A stretch of DNA of 64,000 nucleotides from Parapristionchus giblindavisi (Eukaryota; Nematoda; Chromadorea; Rhabditida; Diplogasteridae). The position numbers were made by a program, and so were the translations under genes. The stretch's first letter is position 1; every line of letters starts with the position of its first letter. The stretch is taken from positions 124,001 to 188,000 of the forward strand of contig CALSFV010000275.1 in assembly GCA_943737045.1 (NCBI GenBank), given 5' to 3'. The notes beneath the pieces were generated by a model. That model did not search any database. It had not been told where the DNA came from and was given only the letters and a program-made list of their open reading frames with translations. Shown piece after piece: positions 54,136-64,000 of this stretch.

Positions 54136-55100
54136 TTACGACTGACAATGTTCAAACCACTCAACACTCATGATCAACTCTTCCCACCCTCTTGATCTCT
54201 GATCTTTGATCTCTCCCCTCAATCACCTTATGCTATCGTCGTTGTTCATCTCTCAGTCGATCCATCTCCTCTGGAGTAATTAGCCGCAGGGTCGATTGAT
54301 CTCCATCCAACCATCCTCCGTTTGATCTGCAATATAGAAATAAACAAAAAAATTGCTAACATACACCGAGCTAGTTTGAAACACTCTGGCTAAACTCTCT
54401 CGCTTGATGTCTACGAGATCTACGAGATACGAGATAGATCTACAATCACAGTTACAGTTCATACATTTTCAGCACCCACACAGGATTGTTTTATACAATG
54501 AGTCGATTTTAGAAATATGGTGGGCTGTTTTAACTATAAGAAAAATAGTTATTTTTCGCTTAAATTGTAATCTTTCGCATGAAAAAGAGTCTCAGATGCA
54601 TTCAACATGATTGAGAATACTCACTTCGCATTAACAATCAATAACAACACAATCATAAATCTTTATACATTATTGATTGACCATTATTACCTTTGTTCAA
54701 CCGAATGTAGAGTGGAATCCATTGATGGGGCAGCTTTCTCCATGTGAAGAAGGATAATCGATGAACGCTGAAAGAAAAGAATTCATCATTTTAAATGATT
54801 CAATCAATAAAGGCGTTTACTTTATTCTGTAATCGATATACCGTATTCACAGTTAACTACAGTGACCCTTAATCCGACTAAGATATCTACAATTATCTAA
54901 AGCACATTCCAATCAATCAATGATACTTTGCGATAAATTCAAAAATCATCCGTTAGCGAATTGCATACATGTTCATCTACAGAAACCTCTAATCAGAATA
55001 TCGTCTCTGTAGAAAATCTAAAGCAGACTCCAACAAAATGTGATGTTCACCTATTCTTCTGTACTTACAGTCACTTGTCAATAAACATATGAATACGGTA

Positions 55101-55404
55101 CACTCAGAGCAAAAACCCTTAAGGGTTTGAAACCTATTCGCGTCGCGGCAATGCGTCCCACGCCTTCCCCTTGTATGGTCTATAAGTTCTGCGCATCACG
55201 AACATACCCCCAGTTAGCGCAGTAGGTAAGATGCTTGGCTAGAACGCGGTGAGTTGCGCCTCTCGCTTGTTCGATTACCGCTCGGAGCAAAATCTTTTGT
55301 TACTTTGGAACATAGTCTTTTCGAGATCACTTAGGGTTATTTACCTCACTGCAGGCCAACTAGGGTTTTAAACCCTAGCATTTAACGGTTTTTTTCTCTG
55401 AGTG
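55101..55404. mobile_element. TA-flanked MITE with tRNA-like core, copy 2
   Basis: CACTCAGAG..CTCTGAGTG between TA dinucleotides; counterpart of 3323-3688. The tRNA-like section (about 55217-55295) retains TTAGCGCAGTAGG and TTGTTCGATTACC boxes. Confidence 0.75.
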
Positions 55405-56095
55405 TAATGGATTAATATCAATATGAATAGAGAATATGAGTCTCAGATGCGTTCAACATCATTGAGAATACTCACTTCGCATTAACATTCAATAACAACA
55501 CAATCAGAAATCTTTATACATTATTGATTGATCATTATTACCTTTATACAACCGGATGTAGAGTCGAATCCACTGATGGGTTACGAGAACGGGATGGGCG
55601 CGCCAGGAACTAGGAACGGTCGAACTATCGTTATGATATTCAATCCTGCAAGCGCATTTCTGAGAAATTTGAAAATCAAATAAACAGACGATCATTGCAT
55701 GGTCAGCAACATCCATAATGATAAATCGAGCAAATCTTATGGTACATAGAAATCAAAGATCAAATATTTAAAAATTCAAATTTGCTAAACTATATAGATA
55801 ATCTAATTAGTGATAAAAGCCTAGAGAAAAGATCAAAGATCAATAAAGATCAAAGTGCAAAGATAAAAGCTGACCAAACTCCTTGACGGGCTCAAAGTAC
55901 ACGGCATTGCACTGCGACACGCCAGCAGAGTGGACGAGGAACGGAACGTCTGGAATGGGCAGAGCTCAAAGATCAAAGATCAAAGAACAAAATCAGTCCT
56001 GAATGAGCAACTTTCAATTCATTCCCCACATTTAGATTGTGCTGGGGGAATGGAATGGGAAACAGAATAGACCATTAGATCCACTGTGACCACGA

Positions 56096-57650
56096 CAGTG
56101 TATCCAAAAAGTCATGGGACACTTTTTCAATTTATTATAACTTTAGATCAAGGAAAGCAATCGAGCTAATATTTTGATTCAATGTACAGAATTTATGAAG
56201 GGATGCAATCATGATATGTTGGTGCAATTAAATTAGTTCACTGTTGCATAGTAATTTCGCTCGATTTCAAGCTGTAGCAGGGTTGCAATTGGGACCCCCT
56301 AAATTTATAACTCAGCTTCTAGATGAGCTAATGACCCATTCAAAGTGCTGAAATGATGCGAGTTGCGAGTAATGTTTATCCTCAGATTGTGGTAGTCATA
56401 GCTCGTCATTTGCACTCAGGGCATAAAATATTTTTTTGGGGGAGGACTGATTTTGAAACCCTACCGTTCAGAGGGTGGGTCTTCTAAAATTATGGTCCCT
56501 GGCAGATTTACAATTTGTAACCAGATCAGAGCTCCTAACTTGTACTTGAAATACGTCACTCACATATAGTTTACCTGAAGTAAACTACAAGTGAAATAAC
56601 ATTTGACGAAACGCATTACAGTATATCACACTACTTCAAGTGGGCATACACTTATCTATGGTTCCTGCGCAAGCAGCTTTGCAATGTATCATATATTAAT
56701 TTCCCTCATGTGGTGTTAAAATCTTGAAAAAGTAGATGGAAAAGTGAAAAGTAGTGTTAATTTTGTGATTGTAAAAGTAGTTGGAAAAGTAGCATAGCTT
56801 CGTAATTGACAAACTTTTACAATAAGAACCCTTTACGCGAGTGTTGGATTACTACTTTTCCAACCGATTTTAACACCACATTATTTTGGTTTAGTTCCGA
56901 TTCCTTTCAGACCCGTAGCAAAAGTTATTCTAAGGTCAACTCGGTGCGCGCTCTTGCACTTTCTCTCTCACTGCGCACGTCCCTGGGCCTCTAATAGAGG
57001 CCCTCTATTGATGGAATCTATTGTTTGCAAAGCACCTATGCATGTTAGAGATGTTCACAAAAGTTTTTTTCCACTATTGCTGAGCTTTGATCTTTGTATT
57101 TTAATCTTTGATCGGTGAAACCAAGTAGGCTGCTTACGCAGGAACCATAATTTTAGAAGACCCGCCCTCTGAACGGTATGGTCTCAAAATCAGTCTTCCC
57201 CCAAAAAAATATTGTATGCCCTGAGGGCAAACGAGATACTCTGGGGATAAACATTACTCGTTACAAGCATCATTTCAGCACTTAGAACGGGTCGTTAGCA
57301 CATCTAGAAGCTGAGTTATAAATTTTGCGGTCAAAGTTGCGACCCTGCTACAGCTTGAAATCGGAATCGGATCCATTCCGGATTGTTTGACTGTTCAGCC
57401 CTAGCAGATGTTTCTTACAATGTTTCAGAAGAACGGGACCTTTCACTAAAGAAGTATAAATTTTCAAAAAAAGTTTATTTCGATAGCGTCATTACTATGC
57501 AACAGTGAACTAACTTAATGACACCAACACATCATGGTTGTATCGTTTGATAAATTCTGTACATTTACTCAAAAGATCAGCTTGATTTCTTTCCTGGATC
57601 AAAAGTTATAAAAAATTGAAAAAGTGTCCCACGACTTTTTGGCTACACTG
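56096..57650. mobile_element. Tc1/mariner-like palindromic element, copy 2 of 4888-6382
   Basis: Ends CAGTGTATCCAAAAAGTCAT and the inverse of CAGTGTAGCCAAAAAGTCGT. Same interior as 4888-6382, plus the nested 171 bp insertion at 56710-56880. No transposase. Confidence 0.87.
56710..56880. mobile_element. 171 bp MITE nested in 56096-57650
   Basis: GTGGTGTTAAAATC at the left and GATTTTAACACCACA at the right, flanked by TCAT/TTAT. The uninterrupted site ('ttcccttattttgg') is seen near 5,505 in copy 1. Inner inverted words GTTGGAAAAGTAG / CTACTTTTCCAAC. Confidence 0.85.
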
Positions 57651-58057
57651 TAGAGATACAATTTCTATTAGTCGCCTTATCAATCAATACATACCAATAA
57701 TCAATCAATAAATACCTCTAATCGATATTCCTGATCGACTTTTCCATATGATCCTTCTTGATCTTCGCAATGTACGTGTACTTGGAGGAGTCTCCCGATT
57801 CGGGATCCGTCACCATCAACGATCTTGCCTCGCCCGTGGCTGGTCGTCTTCACGATGTTGTGCTCGAGGCAGGTCACCGTCGTGCCCTCTCACGTAATCT
57901 GCAAAGTGGGCGCGTGAATGTTATTGGCTGACCAGTGACGGAAGAGTGGCCGACCACACTCTGGTATTTCAAAACTAATAGTTTACTTATCATTCCATGA
58001 TAAAGTAAATTTACAAATCTATTTCTTGTTAGACGTAAATTTACCGCAAGTAGTGTA

Positions 58058-59215
58058 CAGTACCGTGCAAAAATCTGAACGTAAAATTCGAATTGTTATA
58101 ACTTTTTTTACGTACTAGGCCGAACGGCCTCTATTTATTTTATTATATAGAGTGAACATTGAGGAAAATTATGATGGTATTGATTATTACCTACGGCGAT
58201 GAAATGATTTCATCATACTTGAAATTCCCAGGTGTGGTCGTGAAAATAGGTTTATTCTCAGGTAGATTTTTTTCGGTTAGTCCAATTTTTTTATGAGGAA
58301 AGAACAACTATCGGTGAATGTTTTATGCCATAAACCACATTGATTGCATACCGTAATAAGGAATGAGCTATTTTCGTCTGACCCATCAAAATTTCGTAAA
58401 AAGCATAGGGTGGCACCATGTCAATTTCGGAAGGTTTCCGGATCTTGAAGAGAAAATTTGAAAAAAATTCCATGCCATATGGCTTACGGTATTTCCCAGC
58501 TGGTTTTTTTCTGAAAATCTAAAAAAAACGTGCCTAACACATTTACAAAGTGGCGAGATTACTGTGTTATTGACCAGTAATCATTTTTTAAATATCATTT
58601 TTATGGGCAAAGTCGTAATTGAATTCCTGTAATCTCGCCACTTTGTAGATGCGTTAGGTAGATGTTTAGGCATGGCAATTTCTTAGATTTTTAGAAAAAA
58701 AACCGGCTGGGAAATACGTATGCCCAAAATATGGCATGGAATTTGTTTCGAATTTTCTCTTCAAGAGCCGGAAACCTTCCGAAATTGACATGGTGCCTAT
58801 GACTACGCGACAATAATCCATGAATTGGAGGCCTGTAGCTCAACTGTAGACTGAGTTATGGGATTTTCTAACGAAATTTTGATGGGTCAGACGAAAATAG
58901 CGCATTCCTTATTGCGCTATGCAATCAATGTGGTTAATGGCTTGAAACATTCACCGATAGTTGTTCTTTCCTCACAAAAAATTGGACTAACAGAACAAAT
59001 CTACCTGAGAATAAACCTATTTTTACGATCACACTTCGGTATGATGCAATTTCAAGTATGATGAAATCATTTCATCGCCGTAGGTAATAATCGATATAAT
59101 CGTAATTTTCTCCAATGTTCATACAATATAATAAAATTAAACCGAGGCCGATCGGCCAAGTACGTAAAAAGTTATAACAATTCGAATTTCGCGTTCAGAC
59201 TTTTGCACGGTACTG
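58058..59215. mobile_element. TA-flanked CAGTACCGTGCAAAA element, copy 2
   Basis: Counterpart of 7346-9304 without the 793 bp nested insertion, so this is the ancestral form (1158 bp). TA at 58056-58057 and 59216-59217. Confidence 0.9.
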
Positions 59216-59217
59216 TA

Positions 59218-60196
59218 TAAGAGGCAGTTTGTGTAAGTCGGGCAAATCTGGGGGAGGGCTGGCACAGGCCAAAAATTTTGATACCCTCATAACTTGTGTG
59301 TAGGTGTTATCGACCTCGCTGATGAAAAAAATTTGGTCCAAGAGGTCCCCTCCAGGGCGGGATTACGGTAACATCACGTTTTCAAGCCGTACTCGGTCCA
59401 TGGTTGAACTAGAGGTATGAAAATAGGGCTCCTTGGTTAGAATTCGATAGTGATGATGACTGTCTACTTCATTTGTTTTGAAAATTTTCCAAAAGTTCGA
59501 AAAAAAGGTGCAACTTTTATTTGAGACGGTTGCGAACCTAGCGAGTGTGACAGTTCGAACCGCCGTGACGAGAGGATTCCAACGATGTATTGTTTATCTC
59601 CGTCGAGAAAGCTTTCATTGGCTCGATATAGTGATCTGCGTCAGCATCAGGAGTTGTTTACGTCTCAATGCCGCGCGCTCCCTCGCCACTCTCTCACTTC
59701 CGCACGCTCTATCGTCACTCTCGAGAGAGCGAGATAGCGTGCGGAATTGAGAGACTCCTCTTGCTATTCGCAAATCATTATATCGAGCAAATGAACGCAT
59801 TCTCGACGGAGATAAGGGCTCAAAATACATCGTTGGAATCCTCTCGTCCGCCGGTTCGAACTATCATACTCGCTAGGGGCGCAACCGTCTCAATCAAAAG
59901 TGGCATATTGCAAACTTTTGGAACATTTCCAAAACAAATGAAGTAAACAGCCATCATTAACATCGAATTTTACCCCAGGAGCCCAATTTTCGTACCTCTA
60001 GCTCAACCATGGACCAAGTACGGCTTGAAAAAATGATCTTACCGGAATCCCGCCCAGGCGTTGTGGGACCACTGGGGTCGAAATGACTATGTACATTTTC
60101 ATCAGCGAGGTCGATAATACCTACACACAAGTTTTGAGGGTCTCAACATTTTTGGCCTATGCCAACCATTGTTCGACTCTTATGCAAACGGCCTCA
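59218..60196. mobile_element. TA-flanked palindromic element, copy 2 of 9307-10267
   Basis: TAAGAGGCAGTTTG start and CAAACGGCCTCA end, TA on both sides, with the left TA shared with 58058-59215. No coding region. Confidence 0.82.
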
Positions 60197-60446
60197 TAAT
60201 ACTGTTGTAGTAAACTTGCAGTAAATTTTTAGTCAGTGACGTAATTTAAGTAGATTTTTTAAAAATTTATAAATCATCCGTCCACCCTCTCCTCTCACCT
60301 CGGCATTGGGCGAGGCGAAGAAGTCACAGACGAGCTCGACATCCTGACCGACGACGGCCTCTTCCTCGTCTGGTTCCGTCTCGAGCACGGGCTTGTAAGC
60401 TGCAGAGAAAACACATGTCATACTACGTACTAGGCGTAAATAAATT

Positions 60447-61625
60447 TTACCGTGCAAAAAATACCATAAAAGTACATTTTTCAATCACGTGACCAATCAG
60501 CGTAATTTTTTTATATGTTGTGCGCAAAGGTCTTACCATCGTATTGTATAAGAAAAAGAGTAACGTTTCTAAAAAATCAGAAAGACTAAATCGCTGAAAT
60601 CAGAAAAAAATTTCTGATTTCAGCGATTTTTTACATTTTGAACTGTTATGTTTGCTTATTTTTTGTACTTGTTTGCATTGTGCTGAAAATTGTTTTACGT
60701 TTTAAGGAGATAGGTCGGCTAAAGGACTCTAAGAATCTCAGTCGCTCGGATCGACAAGCCATTGCTAGACGCCGCGCCATGAGCATGAAGTTGGCTGAGG
60801 GGTACAATACGCACGTAGGAACGATCTCCTGCTCTGCGAATCGTTCAATTCGTACAAAAAGCTCTGGAAGGCCTCCCCCGACGAGTTCGAAGATCAGCAG
60901 ATTGATTACAAGGATCGGCAAGGCAAACCCCCGAAAATCCGAGGTCCGGAAACGGGAGCAAAGCTTGCTTCGAGTGCAGCTTTTGTTGTTTTCCTATGTA
61001 GCAGGCTGGCACCGCCCGCATGGAATGCTCACCCACATCATCATGTAACCAGCCACATTCTTCATAGTGGAAAATTGATACTTTTCATCGAATCTTGACC
61101 CAATAGACGGCCTCACATGGGTAATTTTGTCCGTTCCTAACATCATAAACATGCTCTCCTCCGTTCGTCCTCATAGTACCAAGATTCGATGAAAAGCATC
61201 AATTTACCACTGTGAAGCATGGCGCTGGTTTCGTGATAATGTGGGGAGTATTTCATGCGGGCGGTGCCGGCCTGCTGCATAGGAAAACAACAAAAGCTGC
61301 ACTCGAAGCAGGCTTTGCTCGAGTTCCCGGACCTCGGATTTTCAGGGGTTTGCCTTGCTGATCCTTGTAATCAATCTGCTGAAGTCGTCGGGGGAGGCCT
61401 TCCAGAGCTTTTTGTACGAATTGGACGATTCGCAGAGCAGGAGGTCGTCTCTACGTCCGTCTTGTACTCCTGAGCCAGGTCGACCAACATCATGTTCATG
61501 GCAGGGCGTCTAATGGCTTGTCGATCCGAACGACTGAGATTCTTAGAGTCCTTTAGCCGACCTATCTCCTGCAAACCTAAAACAATTTTCAGCACAATGC
61601 AAACAAGTACAAAAAATAAGCAAAC
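60447..61625. mobile_element. Tc1-like foldback element with transposase remnants, copy 2
   Basis: Same arrangement as 10519-12127: helix-turn-helix part (about 60707-60968, GRLKDSKNLSRSDRQAIARR) and DDE part (about 61183-61338, TTVKHGAGFVIMWG). The hAT MITE is absent and the right terminus is lost at about 61,625, where a run of GATCAAAGATCA joins the next element. Confidence 0.8.
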
Positions 61626-61639
61626 ACTGAAAGATCAAA

Positions 61640-62909
61640 GATCACAAATTTTCAAAAGTCATGGGGCACTTTTTCATTTTTGAATAACTTTTGATCCCGG
61701 AAAGCAATCAAGCTGATCTTTTAAGTCAATGTACAGAATTTATCAGGGAATATTACCATGATGTGCTGGTGAAATTAAATTAGTTCACTGATACGTAGTG
61801 ATGACGCTATCCAATTACACTTTTCGAAAATTTACATTTCTTTAGTGAAAGGTCCTGTTCTTCTGAAACATTGAAAGAGTGTAGAGATCTACTAGGGCTG
61901 CACAGGCACAAAAATGGGAATAGATCCGTTTTCGAGCTGTAGCGTGGTTGAAAATTTGATCACCAAAATTTAAAACAGCTTCTAGGTGTGCTGATGTACC
62001 GTTCTAAGTGCGAAAATGATGCTACTAAGGAGTGATGTTTATTCCCAGATTATGATAGTCATAGATTATGATAGTCATTCGCCCTCAGGGCATAAAAAGA
62101 TTTATTTTTTTGGAAGGACTGATTTTAAGATCATACCGTACAGAGGTCAGCTCTTCTAAAATTATGGTTCCTGCGCAAGCAGTTTTGTAATGCATCACAT
62201 ATTTATTTTCCTTATTTTGGTTTAGATTCCTTTCCGACCCGCAGCAAACGTTCTGCTGAGATGTACTCGGTTGCAGCGAGTAAACATCAAAGTATAAAGA
62301 TCAAAGATCAAAGTTCAGCAATAGTGTAAAAACCTTGGTGAACATTTTTAACACGCATAGGAGCCGTGAAATTGATGAGGAACCATAATTTTAGAAGACC
62401 TGCCCTCTGAACGGAAGGGTCTCAAAGTCAGTCCATCCGAAAAATTTATTTTTCATGTCGTGAGGGCGAATGAAGTGCTATGACTACCATATTCGGGAAT
62501 AAACAACACATCACAGCATCATTTTGGCGCTTAGAACGGGTCGTTAGCACATCTAGAAGCCGAGTTTTAAATTTTCGGGGTCAAATTTGCAACCAGGCTA
62601 CAGCTCGAAAACGGAGTCAGAGCTATTCCGGTTTTTGTGTATGTGCATAACTAGTAGATGTCTATACTCCCACAATGTTTCAGAAGAACAGGACCTTTCA
62701 CTGTAAAGAAATGTAAATTTTCAAAAAAAAGTGTATTTTGATAGCGTCATCACTACGTATCAGTGAACTAATTTAATTACACCAACACATCATGGTAATA
62801 TCCCCTTGATAAATTCTGTACATTGACTCAAAAGACCAGCTTGATTGGTTTCCTGGATCAAAATTTATTAAAAAATGAAAAAGTGTCCAATGACTTTTAG
62901 GCAACACTG
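61640..62909. mobile_element. Tc1/mariner-like palindromic element, copy 2 of 12320-13586
   Basis: Right end intact (..TTTTAGGCAACACTG-TA); the left end is eroded, starting within AAAAGTCATGGGGCAC. The interior parallels 12320-13586. Confidence 0.82.
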
Positions 62910-63535
62910 TAGCTGGCTAGCTAGATCTCCTTGAACCACGATGATCAAAGTTCACCGCTGTTGTAGATCAAATGTACAGGCAAATCAATCGATAATCAAT
63001 AATCATGATACCTTTCGGACATCATAAATGGTCATTCTCGTTCCTTCATTCAAGTATCGTCCGTCCGTCTTCACTCCACCCTTCCACTGTAGTTCTGCAA
63101 CGACAAAATCAATCAATAATCATCATCAATAATCAATCAATAACTACTACGACTGGATTTCAACACTTTCTCTACATACAGCTTTCGGCACTCTGATCAA
63201 ATTAGATCCAGCCATTCCTTACAGGAGGTAAAGTACACCACAATACACCATTCACGCCCAAGAATAATTATATGAGTACATCTTTTATGATCTATTTCTA
63301 TTTTAATTAGTTATTTCACCTCACCGACGCCAAGGGTGAAGGGTGGGCGTGGGCTTGCCCGACGTCGCGCATTCAAAGTGCATCGTCTCGCTCCCTCGCT
63401 CGTGTTCGGGTTGACCAGTGGCTGCAAACGATCAGAGATCAAAGATTAGAGAGATCAAAGATCAGAGAGATCAAAGATCAGAGAGATCAAAGATCAGAGA
63501 GATCAAAGATCAGATAGTTCATCAAGCAACAACTT

Positions 63536-64000
63536 TACTTTGTTTTTTCTCATCGACTGTAGCATACAAAATTTGTACTGTACAGATATAGTAAATGAAA
63601 TCAATAAATCAGCCAATCAAACAAATAGTTTCATCATGCATACAGTATTTTTTGTCTTATTGTTCATTGTTTATAGTATGGGACATACCTGTGACGTTGT
63701 TCTTTGAATGTGAGATGCCAAGGCGTGAGATATCTCTTTGATCTCTTGGGATACTGTAGAAAGTTGGACTAACTATCAATCAATAATGAATTCTGCCATA
63801 ACTTGCTACAGTACCCCTAAAACTAGGGCTACCTCACATTCAAGGAAGATCGACTTCAGGCTATGTATATTCAAATAATTATAAAACCTGACCAAGATAG
63901 CTTTTTGTAGTTTAGTTTCAATCATATGGCTTCTGGCCAATGATTATGTCAAATGGGCGAGTCACGCACATTCAAATTCGACAAAAATGTAGCCACATGA
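63536..64000. other. Sequence beyond the duplication edge, no gene seen
   Basis: Unique in the window. Contains TACTGTAGAAAG and CTACAGTACCCC words and AATCAATCAATAATG, but no exon or RNA gene I can support. Confidence 0.5.

Larger units (their letters stand above)
54692..63421 (-). pseudogene. Decayed Ig/FN3-domain protein gene, copy 2
   Basis: Minus-strand exons in order: 63421-63325 (SETMHFECATSGKPTPTL, Ig strand B), 63094-63012 (QWKGGVKTDGRYLNEGTRM..IYDVRK, Ig C to F), 60399-60299 (DVELVCDFFASPNAE), 57898-57716 (IT-stop-EGTTVTCLEHNI, then one frame away ESGDSSKYTYIAKIKKDHME), 55949-55875 (DVPFLVHSAGVSQCN), 55645-55585 (IEYHNDSS) and a shorter repeat near 54,692-54,770. The first two exons are better kept than in copy 1. 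Lesions here: TGG to TGA at the Ig tryptophan, a frameshift in the 57.8 kb exon and 16 bp missing at 55.9 kb. The exon equivalent to 14259-14361 lies beyond the duplication edge. Confidence 0.72.
50480..63535 (+). repeat. Segmental duplication, copy 2
   Basis: Direct counterpart of 1-14160; see that entry. The left junction lies within 145 bp of the inverted telomere-like array. Copy-2-only features include palindromic MITEs at 53548-53870 and 54027-54135, a small element at 56710-56880, and a local tandem duplication of about 110 bp (54,585-54,695 and 55,440-55,550). Confidence 0.93.

Noticed and set aside
57716..57898. A separate non-Ig gene at this exon
   Set aside because: The 60.3 kb exon ending SPNAE joins ITWEG-like sequence naturally (shown by the undamaged TGG in copy 1), and ESGDSSKYTYIAK fits Ig strands E-F.

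Overview
This looks like nuclear DNA from a nematode, probably a rhabditid-type worm. Interrupted exons with GT..AG introns encode recognisable animal proteins. There is a long TTAGGC-type (nematode telomere motif) satellite, and most of the sequence is palindromic DNA transposons and AT-rich minisatellites. I found no intact host gene. Every recognisable host gene is a fragment or carries frameshifts, stops or lost splice sites, so the window reads as a gene graveyard. Protein identities come from remembered family sequences, not a search.

Layout. 1-14.2 kb and 50.5-63.5 kb are two direct copies of one segment. Each holds a 20-23 bp minisatellite, a decayed minus-strand gene with Ig and FN3-like exons, and a stack of MITEs. 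Differences between the copies expose several clean transposon insertions with target-site duplications (TSDs). 14.5-21.2 kb is a chain of long palindromes with nested insertions. 21.3-23.5 kb holds decayed SPT6 exons (minus), followed by a 350 bp polypurine tract and tandem repeats. 26.9-30.5 kb holds SF3B1-like exons (minus), part of them duplicated in tandem. 31.2-32.6 kb has exons of an unrecognised minus-strand gene. 33.3-34.7 kb is a plus-strand pseudogene of the DDX6/CGH-1 helicase. 35-40 kb is mostly palindromes and tandem repeats. 41.4-41.7 kb is a chitin-binding gene fragment, abutted by a 5'-truncated Penelope-like retroelement (41.7-43.4 kb).

About 0.5 kb downstream of the Penelope reverse transcriptase lies the most striking object. 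Two adjacent hairpins have loops that can pair with each other, and together they present the hammerhead ribozyme core, but with the three core strands in a non-canonical order. Next to it is a 2.7 kb foldback element with arms of about 0.9 kb around a gene for a putative DNA-binding protein. 48.1-50.3 kb is the telomere-like satellite. It reverses orientation near 49.97 kb, so TTAGGC is followed by GCCTAA, the polarity of a telomere-telomere fusion.

The host genes show no shared pathway; SPT6, SF3B1, CGH-1, an Ig/FN3 protein and a chitin-binding protein are unrelated. What unites the window is accumulation of partial gene copies and mobile DNA near a telomere-like array. That fits subtelomeric, germline-restricted/eliminated or B-chromosome-like DNA; this last step is inference.
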